A stretch of 64,000 nucleotides of DNA. It comes from Chelatococcus asaccharovorans. Its GTDB lineage: Bacteria > Pseudomonadota > Alphaproteobacteria > Rhizobiales > Beijerinckiaceae. The stretch spans positions 186,001-250,000 of the forward strand of contig NZ_QJJK01000009.1 of the NCBI RefSeq assembly GCF_003201475.1. Reading direction: 5' to 3'. A model generated the notes under the pieces. The model saw nothing but the letters and a program-made list of their open reading frames with translations, had not been told where the DNA came from and made no database searches. A program made the translations under genes and the position numbers. Shown here piece by piece: positions 55,000 to 64,000 of the stretch (position 1 is the first letter of the stretch; each line of letters starts with the position of its first letter).

Positions 55000-56477
55000 G
55001 TGCGACCAAGAGTAATTCCGATCTCCTCTGGACTGGTCCGGACTTGATTGAAGCCATGGGCGCCCGCCTTGAAGGCGGGGCCTGCGGCGCCATCACCGGC
55101 GTCTCGATCGATACGCGCACGCTCGCTCCGGGCGACGTTTATTTCGCCATCCGCGGCGATGTGCACGATGGTCACGCCTTCGTCGGGGAAGCCTTCCGCC
55201 GGGGAGCGGCGGCGGCTGTCGTCGACGAGGCCCATGTCGACGAGATCCATGTCGACGAGATCCATGCCGGCGAACTCGCGGGCGCGGGTCCGTTGCTCGT
55301 GGTGCCGGACGTTCTGCGTGGCCTCGAGAATGCGGCGCGCGCGGCGCGTGCACGCGCGTCCGCCGATTGCGTCGCGGTGACCGGTTCGGTCGGCAAGACC
55401 AGCACCAAGGAGGCGCTGCGCCTCGCGCTCGGCTCCCAGGGCAAGGTCCATGCGTCGGCCGCGTCCTACAACAACCATTGGGGCGTGCCGCTGTCCCTGG
55501 CGCGTATGCCGGCGACCTGTGATTTCGGCGTCTTCGAGATCGGCATGAGCGCCCCTGGCGAGATCGTGCCGCTGACCGAGATGGTGCGGCCTGACGTCGC
55601 CATCGTGACGACGGTGGCCCCGGTGCATCTCGAGTTCTTCCCGTCGATCGCCGCCATTGCCGACGCCAAGGGCGAGGTGTTTCTCGGCCTTGAGCCGGGC
55701 GGCGTCGCGGTCATCAATCGCGATATCGGCGAATTCGCGCGGCTGAAGGCGCATGCCATGGCCTCGCCCGCCGGGCGGATCATCACCTTCGGCGAGCATG
55801 ACGAGGCGGATGTCCGGGCACGGCGCATCATTTCTCAGGCCGATTGCACGGTGGTGGACGCCACGGTCTTCGGCGTGCCGGTCGCCTACCGCATCGGCAG
55901 CCCGGGCCGGCATATCGCCCTGAACAGCCTGGCGGTCCTGGCCACCGTCAAGGCGCTCGGCGGCGACCTGGCGCTGGCGGCGCTGGCCCTCTCGGACCTC
56001 GCCCCGCCGGTTGGCCGCGGCGAGCGGACACGTCTCAACGTCGCGGGCGGGGACGTGCTGCTCATCGACGAGAGCTACAACGCCAATCCGGCCTCCATGC
56101 GGGCGGCGATCGAGGCGCTGGGACAGTCCAATATCGGATTCAGGGGGCGCCGCATCGCGGTGCTGGCCGACATGCTGGAACTCGGCGCCGAGAGCGAGCG
56201 GCTGCACGAGGCCCTTGTCGAGACGCTTGAGGAGAATGCCGTCGATGTGGTCTTCGCGGCCGGCCCGGCCATGAAGAGCCTGTGGCATCGCCTGCCCATG
56301 ACAATGAGGGGCTCCTATGCGTCGACGCCCGCGGATCTGGAGGCGACCGTCACGGCGGCGCTCCGTGCCGGCGACGTGGTCATGATCAAGGGCTCCAACG
56401 GAACACGTATTTCCCGGCTCGTCACCGCCTTGAAAGGGCGTTTTGCGGTTTCTCCGCCTATGGCGGTCAAGGTCTAG
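54996..56477 (+). CDS. murF: UDP-MurNAc-tripeptide--D-Ala-D-Ala ligase MurF
   Basis: 493 residues. ATP loop VTGSVGKTSTKEALRLALGS, then AASYNNHWGVPLSLARMPA, FEIGMSAPGEIVPLTEMVRP, VAPVHLEFFPSIAAIADAKG and, in the C-terminal domain, LLIDESYNANPASMRAAIEA. In the N-terminal domain a five-residue repeat (VDEAH, VDEIH, VDEIH), encoded by a 15-bp tandem repeat at 55221-55265, lengthens a surface loop after the Ala-rich strand. It adds D-Ala-D-Ala to the UDP-tripeptide. It overlaps murE by four bases. Confidence 0.96.
   Translation: MSATKSNSDLLWTGPDLIEAMGARLEGGACGAITGVSIDTRTLAPGDVYFAIRGDVHDGHAFVGEAFRRGAAAAVVDEAHVDEIHVDEIHAGELAGAGPLLVVPDVLRGLENAARAARARASADCVAVTGSVGKTSTKEALRLALGSQGKVHASAASYNNHWGVPLSLARMPATCDFGVFEIGMSAPGEIVPLTEMVRPDVAIVTTVAPVHLEFFPSIAAIADAKGEVFLGLEPGGVAVINRDIGEFARLKAHAMASPAGRIITFGEHDEADVRARRIISQADCTVVDATVFGVPVAYRIGSPGRHIALNSLAVLATVKALGGDLALAALALSDLAPPVGRGERTRLNVAGGDVLLIDESYNANPASMRAAIEALGQSNIGFRGRRIAVLADMLELGAESERLHEALVETLEENAVDVVFAAGPAMKSLWHRLPMTMRGSYASTPADLEATVTAALRAGDVVMIKGSNGTRISRLVTALKGRFAVSPPMAVKV
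55221..55265 (+). repeat. 15-bp in-frame tandem repeat in murF, three units
   Basis: GTCGACGAGGCCCAT, GTCGACGAGATCCAT and GTCGACGAGATCCAT encode VDEAH, VDEIH and VDEIH. Copies 2 and 3 are identical, indicating recent slippage; the reading frame is preserved. Confidence 0.9.
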
Positions 56478-56524
56478 GGTCCTGACCCTAGGCCGGGTTC
56501 AATAGACTCAAGGAATAGTCGCGC

Positions 56525-57628
56525 ATGTTCACCTGGCTCGCGGAGTTCTCCGGTACCTTCTCCGCCCTCAATGTCTTCCGCTACATCACCTTCCGCGCCG
56601 GTGGTGCGACGGCGACGGCCCTGTTCTTCGTGTTCATGTTCGGCCCGTGGCTGATCTCGCTGCTCAGGGTCAAGCAGGGCAAGGGGCAGCCGATCCGGGT
56701 GGATGGCCCGCAGTCGCATCTCGCCAAGCGCGGCACGCCGACGATGGGCGGCCTGATGATCCTCTCCGGCATCATCGTGTCGACACTGCTGTGGGGCAAT
56801 CTCGCCAATGCCTATGTATGGATCGTGCTGTTCGTCACGGTCGGCTTCGGCGCCATCGGCTTCTACGACGACTATCTCAAGGTCACCAAGCAGTCCCACA
56901 AGGGCTTTTCCGGCCGCTCGCGCCTTGCCATCGAGGCCGCCATCGCGGGGCTTGCCTGCCTTGCCATCGTCTATGTCAGCAGGGGGGCGCTGCCGCCGGC
57001 GCGCGAATTCCTCGCGACATCGATCGCCATTCCTTTCTTCAAGGACCTCCTCATCGACATCGGCCTTCTGTTCGTGGTCTTCGGCGGCTTCGTCATCGTT
57101 GCCTCCGGCAATGCGGTGAACCTCACCGACGGGCTCGACGGCCTCGCCATCGTGCCGGTGATGATCGCCGCCGCGACCTTCGGCATGATCGCCTATCTCG
57201 TCGGCAACGCCATCTTCGCCAATTACCTGCAGATCAATTTCGTGCCCGGCACCGGCGAGCTCGCCATCATCTGCGGCGCCCTGATCGGCGCGGGCATCGG
57301 CTTCCTCTGGTTCAACGCGCCGCCGGCCCAGATCTTCATGGGCGACACCGGGTCGCTGGCGCTCGGCGGGCTCCTGGGCACCGTCGCGGTGGCGGTGAAG
57401 CACGAGATCGTGCTCGCCATCGTCGGCGGGCTCTTCGTGCTCGAGGCGCTCTCGGTCATCATCCAGGTGGCGTCCTTCAAGCTCACAGGCAAGCGCGTCT
57501 TCAAGATGGCGCCGATCCATCATCATTTCGAACAGCTCGGCTGGACGGAGCCGCAGGTGGTGATCCGCTTCTGGATCATCTCCGTGGTGCTCGCCCTGAT
57601 CGGGCTGTCGTCGCTCAAGCTGCGGTGA
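56525..57628 (+). CDS. mraY: Phospho-MurNAc-pentapeptide translocase MraY
   Basis: 367 residues, about ten transmembrane helices. Signatures are [39 protein letters not shown] (DD motif), [19 protein letters not shown] ([10 protein letters not shown]), [20 protein letters not shown] (NAPPA and GDTGS) and [19 protein letters not shown] (HHH). It forms lipid I on undecaprenyl phosphate. It starts 47 bp after murF and is followed by a 285-bp gap before murD. Confidence 0.96.
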   Translation: MFTWLAEFSGTFSALNVFRYITFRAGGATATALFFVFMFGPWLISLLRVKQGKGQPIRVDGPQSHLAKRGTPTMGGLMILSGIIVSTLLWGNLANAYVWIVLFVTVGFGAIGFYDDYLKVTKQSHKGFSGRSRLAIEAAIAGLACLAIVYVSRGALPPAREFLATSIAIPFFKDLLIDIGLLFVVFGGFVIVASGNAVNLTDGLDGLAIVPVMIAAATFGMIAYLVGNAIFANYLQINFVPGTGELAIICGALIGAGIGFLWFNAPPAQIFMGDTGSLALGGLLGTVAVAVKHEIVLAIVGGLFVLEALSVIIQVASFKLTGKRVFKMAPIHHHFEQLGWTEPQVVIRFWIISVVLALIGLSSLKLR

Positions 57629-57716
57629 GGGCGCGATGATGGGCGCGACCACATCGATCACCAGACCGTTCCACCTCTGCCCGGCGGGGACGCCAATCTC
57701 CCCACGCGCTGGCCTC

Positions 57717-57853
57717 GATCCCTCCCCTCAAGGGGAGGGTGGCGCCGCAGGCGCCGGGTGGGGATCTCTGTCCGGTAGTGACCTCGCCGGCGAGGGAGCG
57801 ACCCCACCCGACCTCGCTGGACGCGAGGCCACCCTCCCCTTGAGGGGAGGGAT
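57717..57853. repeat. Inverted pair of GATCCCTCCCCT palindromic repeats inside the dcw cluster
   Basis: The left unit GATCCCTCCCCTCAAGGGGA and the right unit ending TCCCCTTGAGGGGAGGGATC are inverted around ~95 bp, with GGCGCCGCAGGCGCCGGGTG and CCCCACCCGACCTC arms. It is the same family as 33624-33788. It separates mraY from murD and could fold in the dcw transcript. Confidence 0.85.
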
Positions 57854-57913
57854 CGCCGCCCATGTCGTCATGCGCGTCCGCGCGGCGCTGTTGAAGGCGG
57901 GGGAGCATCACGC

Positions 57914-59341
57914 ATGATCCCCATCACCTCCTTCGCCGGCAAGCGTGTCGCGGTCTTCGGCCTCGGCGGGTCGGGCCTTGTCACGGCCGAGGCGCTGGTC
58001 GCCGGCGGTGCCGACGTGGTGGCCTGGGACGACGGCGAGGCCGGGCGTGCCAAGGCATCCGCGGCGGGCATCCACGTCGCGGATCTCCGCGCAGAGGACT
58101 GGAGCGGGATCGCCGCGCTCGTCCTGTCGCCCGGTGTGCCGCTGACCCATCCGGAGCCGCATTGGAGCGCGCAACTCGCGCGGGCGGCCGGCGTCGAGAT
58201 CATCGGCGATATCGAGCTGTTCTGCCGCGAGCGCGCGAAGGTCGCGCCCGAGGCGCCGTTCGTCGCCATCACCGGCACCAACGGCAAGTCGACCACGACG
58301 GCGCTTATCGCCCATATCCTGAAAGCGGCCGGTCGCGACGTGCAGATGGGCGGCAATATCGGCCGGGCGATCCTCTCGCTCGATCCGCTGACGCCGGAGC
58401 GCGTCTATGTCATCGAATGCTCGTCGTTCCAGATCGACCTCGCGCCGTCTCTGGCGCCCACGGTCGGCGTGCTGCTCAACCTGACGCCGGACCATCTCGA
58501 CCGGCACGGCACGATGGAGCATTACGCCGCCATCAAGGAGCGGCTGGTGGCGAGGGCTGCATGGGCTGTTGTAGGTGTCGATGACGAGTGGTGCGAAGCA
58601 ATCGCTCTTCGCCGTGAAAAAGCTTATGAGGCATATGATTTCAGCGGAACAGATCGGATTTCCGCCAGTCACGCCGTTTCGCAGGGCATGTTCGCGCAAG
58701 GCACCGATATCGTATCGATAACCCCACGGGGCAGCACTAACATAATTGCTTCCTTAGATCATGTTCGTTCGCTGCGTGGTGCGCACAACGCGCAGAACGC
58801 TTGTGCCGCGATTGCTGCCATTCGTCGGTTGGGAATTTCGGCGCGGGTTCCTGCCGTACACATCCGAACTTTTCCGGGCCTTGCCCATCGCATGGAGGAG
58901 GTGGGGCGCATCGGCGCGACGCTCTTCATCAACGATTCCAAGGCGACCAACGCCGATTCCACGGAGAAGGCCTTGGCGGCCTTCCCCGGCGGCATCCACT
59001 GGATCGTCGGCGGCAAGCCGAAGGAGGGCGGCATCGCCTCGCTCGCTTCGTATTTTCCGCGCATCGCCCATGCCTATCTCATCGGCGTGTCGAGCGATGA
59101 TTTCGCCGCGACGCTCGACGGAAAGGTGCCTTACACGCGCTGCGAAACGCTCGAGAACGCGCTGACCGCCGCCACCGAGAACGCGGCGCGATCTGCGGAT
59201 CCGCAGCCCGTCGTGCTGCTCTCCCCGGCCTGCGCCTCCTACGACCAGTTTCCGAATTTCGAGGCGCGGGGCGATCGTTTCCGCGACCTCGTTCTCGCCC
59301 TGCCGGGCCTCATCCCGGCGACCAGCAACAAGGGACATTGA
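57914..59341 (+). CDS. murD: UDP-MurNAc-L-alanine--D-glutamate ligase MurD
   Basis: 475 residues. N-terminal [20 protein letters not shown] binds UDP. The ATP loop is [20 protein letters not shown], then [56 protein letters not shown] and, C-terminal, [20 protein letters not shown] and [20 protein letters not shown]. It adds D-Glu to UDP-MurNAc-L-Ala. The stretch encoded by about 58570-58870 uses clearly more AT-ending codons than the rest of the gene although the frame is intact. Confidence 0.95.
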   Translation: MIPITSFAGKRVAVFGLGGSGLVTAEALVAGGADVVAWDDGEAGRAKASAAGIHVADLRAEDWSGIAALVLSPGVPLTHPEPHWSAQLARAAGVEIIGDIELFCRERAKVAPEAPFVAITGTNGKSTTTALIAHILKAAGRDVQMGGNIGRAILSLDPLTPERVYVIECSSFQIDLAPSLAPTVGVLLNLTPDHLDRHGTMEHYAAIKERLVARAAWAVVGVDDEWCEAIALRREKAYEAYDFSGTDRISASHAVSQGMFAQGTDIVSITPRGSTNIIASLDHVRSLRGAHNAQNACAAIAAIRRLGISARVPAVHIRTFPGLAHRMEEVGRIGATLFINDSKATNADSTEKALAAFPGGIHWIVGGKPKEGGIASLASYFPRIAHAYLIGVSSDDFAATLDGKVPYTRCETLENALTAATENAARSADPQPVVLLSPACASYDQFPNFEARGDRFRDLVLALPGLIPATSNKGH

Positions 59342-59344
59342 GCC

Positions 59345-60526
59345 ATGGCGTCACGCGCTGAACGCACCCTCGTCGGCGAATGGTGGTGGACCGTCGATCG
59401 CGCGATCCTGGTCGCGATCGCCGTGCTGATGGTCGCCGGGCTTGTGTTTCTGATGGGCGGCGGCCCGCCCGTCGCCGAGCGGCTCGGCTTGTCGACCTTC
59501 CATTTCGTCAGCCGGCAAATCGTCTATCTCGCCCCGGCCGTCGCCCTGATGGTCGCGGTGTCGTTCCTCCCGCCGCGCTATGTCAGGCGCGCGGCGCTCC
59601 TCGTCTATCTCGGCGGCCTCGCCATGATGATCGCGGCGCTCTATATCGGGCCTGAGGTCAAGGGGTCGCGCCGCTGGTTGACGCTCGCGGGCATCACGCT
59701 GCAGCCGTCGGAATTCGTGAAGCCGGCCTTCGTGGTGCTGACAGCCTGGCTGTTCGCCGAGGGAAGCCGGCGCCGCGACGTGCCGGGCACGTTCCTTGCC
59801 ATGCTGATCCTGCCCGTGACGATCGTGCCGCTGATCCTGCAGCCGGATATCGGCCAGACCATGTTGATCTCCATCGTCTGGGGCTGCCTGTTCTTTACCG
59901 CGGGCCTCCACATCTTCTGGGTCGCGGGCATCGGCGGCATCGGTCTCTTCGGTTTGTTCGTCGCCTATGAGCTGATCCCCCATGTCCGCGATCGCATCTC
60001 ACGCTTCATGGACAAGGAGGCCGGCGATACCTTCCAGGTCGACACCGCGCTCGAGGCCTTCGCCCAGGGCGGCTGGCTCGGCAAGGGGCCGGGCGAGGGC
60101 ACGGTGAAGCGCATCCTGCCGGATGCCCATACCGACTTCATCTTCGCCGTGACGGCCGAGGAATTCGGCATCCTCGTCTGTATCGCGCTGGTCTGCCTGT
60201 TCGGCTTCATCGTGCTGCGGGGGCTCTATCTCGCCCAGCGCAACGAGGAGCCGTTCTGCCGCCTCGCCGTGACGGGGCTCGTCACGCTGTTCGGCATCCA
60301 GGCCTCGATCAACATGATGGTGAACGTCCACCTCATCCCCGCCAAAGGGATGACGCTGCCGTTCATCTCCTACGGCGGCTCCTCGCTGCTGTCGCTGGCT
60401 CTCGGGATGGGTTTCCTCATCGCCTTGACGCGCAAGCGCCCGCGCGCGGAAATTCTCGACCGCATCACGCCGACCCGCCAGCCGGTCAAACGCTCCTATG
60501 GCAGCAGGACCGCACAGGATGTCTGA
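59345..60526 (+). CDS. ftsW: Septal glycan polymerase / SEDS protein FtsW
   Basis: 393 residues with ten predicted transmembrane helices. SEDS features are YLAPAVALMVAVSFLPPRYV, GSRRWLTLAGITLQPSEFVK, ILQPDIGQTMLISIVWGCLF, FQVDTALEAFAQGGWLGKGP, LPDAHTDFIFAVTAEEFGIL and LIPAKGMTLPFISYGGSSLL. FtsW polymerises septal glycan with FtsI. It starts 3 bp after murD, and its end overlaps the murG start by eight bases. Confidence 0.96.
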   Translation: MASRAERTLVGEWWWTVDRAILVAIAVLMVAGLVFLMGGGPPVAERLGLSTFHFVSRQIVYLAPAVALMVAVSFLPPRYVRRAALLVYLGGLAMMIAALYIGPEVKGSRRWLTLAGITLQPSEFVKPAFVVLTAWLFAEGSRRRDVPGTFLAMLILPVTIVPLILQPDIGQTMLISIVWGCLFFTAGLHIFWVAGIGGIGLFGLFVAYELIPHVRDRISRFMDKEAGDTFQVDTALEAFAQGGWLGKGPGEGTVKRILPDAHTDFIFAVTAEEFGILVCIALVCLFGFIVLRGLYLAQRNEEPFCRLAVTGLVTLFGIQASINMMVNVHLIPAKGMTLPFISYGGSSLLSLALGMGFLIALTRKRPRAEILDRITPTRQPVKRSYGSRTAQDV

Positions 60527-61667
60527 AACGTCGATGGCACCCGCCCGCTCCCGCCCCTTCGTGCTGCTTGCAGCCGGCGGGACGGGTGGCCATCTGTTCC
60601 CCGCCCAGGCGCTCGCCAGCGTGCTGCAATCCCGCGGCATCCGGGTGGAGCTTGCAACCGATGAGCGGGCGGCGGCCTATGCCGGCGATTTCCCGGCGGA
60701 GGCCGTCCATGTCATTCCCTCGGCGACGCCGTCGCGCCGCTCGATCCCGGTAGCGATCAAGGCAGCCCTGACGCTCGCCCGCGGCATCTGGAAGGCGAGG
60801 GCGCTGGCCCGCCAGATCCGGCCGGACGTGGTCGTCGGCTTCGGCGGCTACCCCTCCGTGCCGCCCCTGCTGGGCGCTTCCTTTGCCGGCATCCCGACGA
60901 TCATCCACGAGCAGAATGCCGTGCTCGGTCGCGCCAACCGCTTCCTCGCGCCGCGCGCGACGGCGATCGCTACGGGCTTCGCCACCGTCGGCGGACTGAC
61001 GGACGGGTTGAAGGGTAAGGCGACGCAGACCGGCAACCCGATCCGGCCGGCCGTTCTTGAGGCGGCGCGGAAGCCTTTCGTCCCCGTCGCCGAGGACGGC
61101 GTGCTCCACCTTCTCGTGACGGGCGGCAGCCAGGGCGCGCGGGTGATGAGCGATATCGTGCCGGCGGCGATCGAGAGATTGACGGCGGCGGACCGCGGGC
61201 GGCTGTCCATCGTCCAGCAGGCCCGCGCGGAAGACGTCGCGCGTGTCGCCGAGACCTATCGGACGCTCGGCATCCAGGCCGACATCGCGCCTTTCTTCAA
61301 GGACCTGCCGGCCCGCATCGCCGATGCCCATCTCGTGATCGGCCGCGCCGGTGCCTCCACCGTTGCCGAGCTCGCCATCATCGGCCGCCCGTCCATCCTC
61401 GTGCCCTTGCCGGGTGCGCTTGATCAGGACCAGGCGGCCAATGCCGCGACGCTTGGCAAACTTGGCGCCGCAACGGTCATTCTGCAGGATGCCTTCACCC
61501 CGGAGCGCCTCGCTCATGAGATTTCACAGCGCCTAGTTGCACCCGGACTCTTGACCCAGGCGGCCGAAGCGGCGAAGAGCGCCGGTATCCCTGATTCGGC
61601 CCAACGACTCGCCGACCTCGTCGTCCGCGTTGGCCATATCGATTCCGCACCGGAGATCCGCCCATGA
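60519..61667 (+). CDS. murG: Lipid II synthase MurG
   Basis: 382 residues from the ATG at 60519; an ATG five codons further in is also possible. Glycosyltransferase family 28 features are [111 protein letters not shown] and [19 protein letters not shown] (in place of the common P.P.A...HQ.xNA). It adds GlcNAc to lipid I at the inner membrane. The stop overlaps murC as ATGA. Confidence 0.95.
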   Translation: MSETSMAPARSRPFVLLAAGGTGGHLFPAQALASVLQSRGIRVELATDERAAAYAGDFPAEAVHVIPSATPSRRSIPVAIKAALTLARGIWKARALARQIRPDVVVGFGGYPSVPPLLGASFAGIPTIIHEQNAVLGRANRFLAPRATAIATGFATVGGLTDGLKGKATQTGNPIRPAVLEAARKPFVPVAEDGVLHLLVTGGSQGARVMSDIVPAAIERLTAADRGRLSIVQQARAEDVARVAETYRTLGIQADIAPFFKDLPARIADAHLVIGRAGASTVAELAIIGRPSILVPLPGALDQDQAANAATLGKLGAATVILQDAFTPERLAHEISQRLVAPGLLTQAAEAAKSAGIPDSAQRLADLVVRVGHIDSAPEIRP

Positions 61668-63073
61668 AGCTCCCGCATGAGCTTGGCCCTATCCATTTCA
61701 TCGGTATCGGCGGCATCGGCATGTCTGGTATCGCGGAGGTTCTTCTCAACCTCGGCTATACCGTTCAGGGCTCGGATGCGGGCGACAACGCCAATGTGAA
61801 ACGCCTGCGTGACAAGGGCGCGAAGACGTTCCTCGGCCACGCGGCAGAGAACCTCGGCGATGCTGAGGTCGTGGTGGTGTCGACCGCCATCCAGCGCGAC
61901 AACCCGGAACTCGTGGTCGCCCGCGAGAGGCGTCTCCCGGTCGTGCGGCGCGCGGAGATGCTGGCGGAGCTGATGCGGCTCAAGACCTGCGTGGCGATCG
62001 CCGGCACCCACGGCAAGACGACCACGACCTCGATCGTCGCGACGCTGCTCGATGCCGGGAATTTCGACCCGACGGTCATCAACGGCGGCATCATCAATGC
62101 CTATGGCACCAATGCCCGGCTCGGTGCCGGCGACTGGATGGTGGTCGAGGCGGATGAATCCGACGGCACGTTCCTCAAGCTGCCGGCCGATATCGCCATC
62201 GTCACCAATATCGACGCCGAGCATCTCGACCACTTCAAGACTTTCGACGCCGTGAAGGGCGCGTTCCGCTCCTTCGTCGACAATATCCCGTTCTATGGCT
62301 TTGCCGTGATGTGTATCGACCATCCGGTCGTCCAGGATCTTGTCGGCCATATCGAGGATCGCCGGATCATCACCTATGGCGAGAACCCGCAAGCCGACGT
62401 ACGTCTGGTGGTCGACGACCTCACCGGCGGCAAGAGCCAGTTCATCGTCATCATTCGCGACCGCAAGACCGGCGCGAAGGTCGTCATCGACGACCTCGTC
62501 ATGCCGATGCCCGGCCATCACAATGCGCTCAATGCGACGGCGGCGATCGCGGTGGCCTATGAGCTTGGCATGCAGCCGGACACCATCCGCAAGGCGCTCG
62601 CCTCCTTCGGCGGGGTCAAGCGGCGCTTCACACGCACCGGCGAATGGAACGGCGTCACCATTTTCGACGACTACGGCCACCATCCCGTGGAGATCGCCGC
62701 CGTGTTGAAGGCGGCGCGGGCCTCCACCAAGGGGCAGGTCATCGCGGTGATGCAGCCGCATCGCTACAGCCGGCTCTCATCGCTGTTCGACAGCTTCTGC
62801 ACCTGCTTCAACGACGCCGACGCCGTGATCGTCGCGCCGGTCTATGCCGCGGGCGAGCAGCCGATCCCCGGCGCTGACCGCGACAGCCTGGTGGCCGGCA
62901 TGAAGGCGCGCGGCCATCGCAACGTGCTGGCGCTCGCCGAGCCCGCGGCGCTCGCCGGAATGGTGCGCGACGTCGCCAAGCCGGGCGACTACGTGGTCTG
63001 TCTCGGCGCCGGCACGATCACGGCCTGGGCCTATGCGCTGCCGGGTGAACTCGCGGCGGGGGATGCTGCGTGA
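61664..63073 (+). CDS. murC: UDP-N-acetylmuramate--L-alanine ligase MurC
   Basis: 469 residues. N-terminal [23 protein letters not shown] loop [20 protein letters not shown], then [80 protein letters not shown] and [20 protein letters not shown]. It starts the peptide stem by adding L-Ala to UDP-MurNAc. It overlaps murG by four bases. A 364-bp repeat-filled gap separates it from murB. Confidence 0.96.
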   Translation: MKLPHELGPIHFIGIGGIGMSGIAEVLLNLGYTVQGSDAGDNANVKRLRDKGAKTFLGHAAENLGDAEVVVVSTAIQRDNPELVVARERRLPVVRRAEMLAELMRLKTCVAIAGTHGKTTTTSIVATLLDAGNFDPTVINGGIINAYGTNARLGAGDWMVVEADESDGTFLKLPADIAIVTNIDAEHLDHFKTFDAVKGAFRSFVDNIPFYGFAVMCIDHPVVQDLVGHIEDRRIITYGENPQADVRLVVDDLTGGKSQFIVIIRDRKTGAKVVIDDLVMPMPGHHNALNATAAIAVAYELGMQPDTIRKALASFGGVKRRFTRTGEWNGVTIFDDYGHHPVEIAAVLKAARASTKGQVIAVMQPHRYSRLSSLFDSFCTCFNDADAVIVAPVYAAGEQPIPGADRDSLVAGMKARGHRNVLALAEPAALAGMVRDVAKPGDYVVCLGAGTITAWAYALPGELAAGDAA

Positions 63074-63083
63074 CGCCGATTGG

Positions 63084-63400
63084 CCCCCACCCCTTACCCC
63101 TCCCCGCAAGGGGGAGGGGCGCGTCGGACGTTGCGGCTTTTCCGGAAAGGCCGGCTCTGATCCCTCCCCTCCAGGGGAGGGTGGATCCGCGCGTAGCGCG
63201 GAGCCGGGTGGGGTTGGTGAAGCGCACGCCCTGCGTCGCCGCGAGCCGCGTATACCTCTCCCCGGCGGGGAGAGGTCGCTCGCGCAGCGAGCGGGTGAGG
63301 GGGATTGTCTCCCGGCGGTTCGATGCGATGCCCTCACCCTGTCCCTCTCCCCGCCGGGGAGAGGGAACGCAACCGTCAATGAAGCTGTCATGGGGCCTCG
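63084..63400. repeat. Composite of three palindromic repeat families between murC and murB
   Basis: In order: CCCCCACCCCTTACCCCTCC (family of 29950 and 39896), GATCCCTCCCCTCCAGGGGA...CGGGTGGGG (family of 33624 and 57717), and an inverted pair CCTCTCCCCGGCGGGGAGAG / CTCTCCCCGCCGGGGAGAGG spanning 63250-63365 with CCTCACCC arms. No gene lies here. The many hairpins could divide the dcw transcript between murC and murB. Confidence 0.8.
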
Positions 63401-63437
63401 CCCTGTTGCGGAAGGCGGGGGAGAGAAGGGCCACGCC

Positions 63438-64000
63438 ATGACAACGCCCCTCGTTGCGCCTTTCCCCGACATCACGGGCGAGCTCGGAGCGATCCCCGGC
63501 CTGCGCGGCAGGCTTGAGGCCAATGCGCCGATGGCGCCGTTGTCGTGGTTCCGCACGGGCGGACCGGCGCAGGTGCTGTTCACCCCGGTCGACGAGGACG
63601 ATCTGGCGCTCTTCCTGGCGAACACGCCCCGGGAGCTGCCGCTCATCGTCGTCGGGCTGGGGTCCAATCTCCTCGTCCGCGATGGCGGCGTGCCCGGCGT
63701 GGTGGTCCGCCTCGGCAAGGGCTTCGGCGGGATCACGGTGGAGCTGGGGCATCACGTGCGTGCCGGTGCCGCCGCACCGGACGTGAAGGTGGCGCGGGTG
63801 GCGGCGGAGGCCGGCATCGACGGGCTCGCCTTCCTCAGGGGTATCCCCGGCGCCATCGGCGGCGCGCTGCGGATGAATGGCGGCGCCTATGGGGGCGAGA
63901 CGGCGGACGTCCTCGTCAGCGCGCGGGCGCTCGACCGGGCGGGAAACCGCCACGAGCTCACCGCCGCCGCCATGGGCTTTACTTACCGGCACTGCGATGC
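63438..64000 (+). CDS. murB: UDP-N-acetylenolpyruvoylglucosamine reductase MurB (5' part)
   Basis: The gene runs off the window end; 187 codons are visible. The FAD-binding region contains [20 protein letters not shown] (SWFRTGG), [20 protein letters not shown] ([12 protein letters not shown]), [20 protein letters not shown] and [18 protein letters not shown]. It reduces enolpyruvyl-UDP-GlcNAc to UDP-MurNAc with NADPH. I chose the ATG at 63438. It continues the dcw cluster after the repeat block. Confidence 0.95.
   Translation, partial: MTTPLVAPFPDITGELGAIPGLRGRLEANAPMAPLSWFRTGGPAQVLFTPVDEDDLALFLANTPRELPLIVVGLGSNLLVRDGGVPGVVVRLGKGFGGITVELGHHVRAGAAAPDVKVARVAAEAGIDGLAFLRGIPGAIGGALRMNGGAYGGETADVLVSARALDRAGNRHELTAAAMGFTYRHCD

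Overview
The window looks like chromosomal DNA of a high-GC alphaproteobacterium of the order Hyphomicrobiales (Rhizobiales). The pointers are a complete division and cell-wall (dcw) cluster in the usual order, an ArsR-methyltransferase/metF/metH methionine operon, a suhB/MmgR-type small RNA, the moxR/Bat operon, and many palindromic intergenic repeats of the kind seen in this order. Genus cannot be fixed from the sequence alone. No phage, insertion sequence, CRISPR array or tRNA gene was found.

Layout. (1) 0.4-8.3 kb, minus strand: a compact operon moxR, DUF58, DUF4381, BatA-type VWA, BatB-type VWA, BatC-type TPR and BatD, closed by a Tat-exported arylsulfatase. (2) 8.3-9.3 kb: gene debris, namely the C-terminal ends of a HAD phosphatase and a cyclase/TPR-type protein. 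(3) 9.3-17.5 kb: an AT-richer accessory island. It holds a DUF1796 papain-like protein, a TylF-type methyltransferase, a glycerophosphodiester phosphodiesterase, a secreted propeller-like protein, and a three-gene minus-strand cassette gpsA / glycerol-3-phosphate cytidylyltransferase / LicD-family transferase. The cassette should make CDP-glycerol and transfer phosphoglycerol to a glycan. Inverted copies of a ~105-bp repeat bracket the middle of the island. (4) 18-28 kb: single genes including lipoprotein, two EamA transporters, DUF188, denD, a FadR-type regulator, a possible permuted papain-fold protein and an aldehyde dehydrogenase. A 25-residue ORF with an unusually strong ribosome-binding site lies here, as does an MscS channel remnant. 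(5) 28-33.6 kb: ettA, a secreted unknown, a lytic transglycosylase, tam and a MOSC protein. (6) 34-40 kb, minus strand: ArsR-methyltransferase, metF and metH, with a perfect palindromic operator in front. (7) 40-48.3 kb: a B3/B4 protein, amn, an SGNH hydrolase, the suhB-like sRNA, an AmpD-like amidase, a glycine-zipper lipoprotein and two SLT lytic transglycosylases. (8) 48.3-48.7 kb: rnpB. (9) 49.4-64 kb: mraZ, rsmH, ftsL, ftsI, murE, murF, mraY, murD, ftsW, murG, murC and the start of murB. Three MraZ-type boxes with exact 10-bp period overlap the predicted promoter.

Functionally the window is dominated by the cell envelope: peptidoglycan synthesis (dcw), peptidoglycan turnover (three lytic transglycosylases and an amidase), periplasmic/membrane maintenance (MoxR/Bat), and a variable surface-glycan island. 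The strongest candidate for something little described is the gpsA-gct-licD cassette with its glycerophosphodiesterase neighbour. Secondary candidates are the 25-codon ORF at 20078 and the 198-residue possible permuted papain-like protein at 25155.
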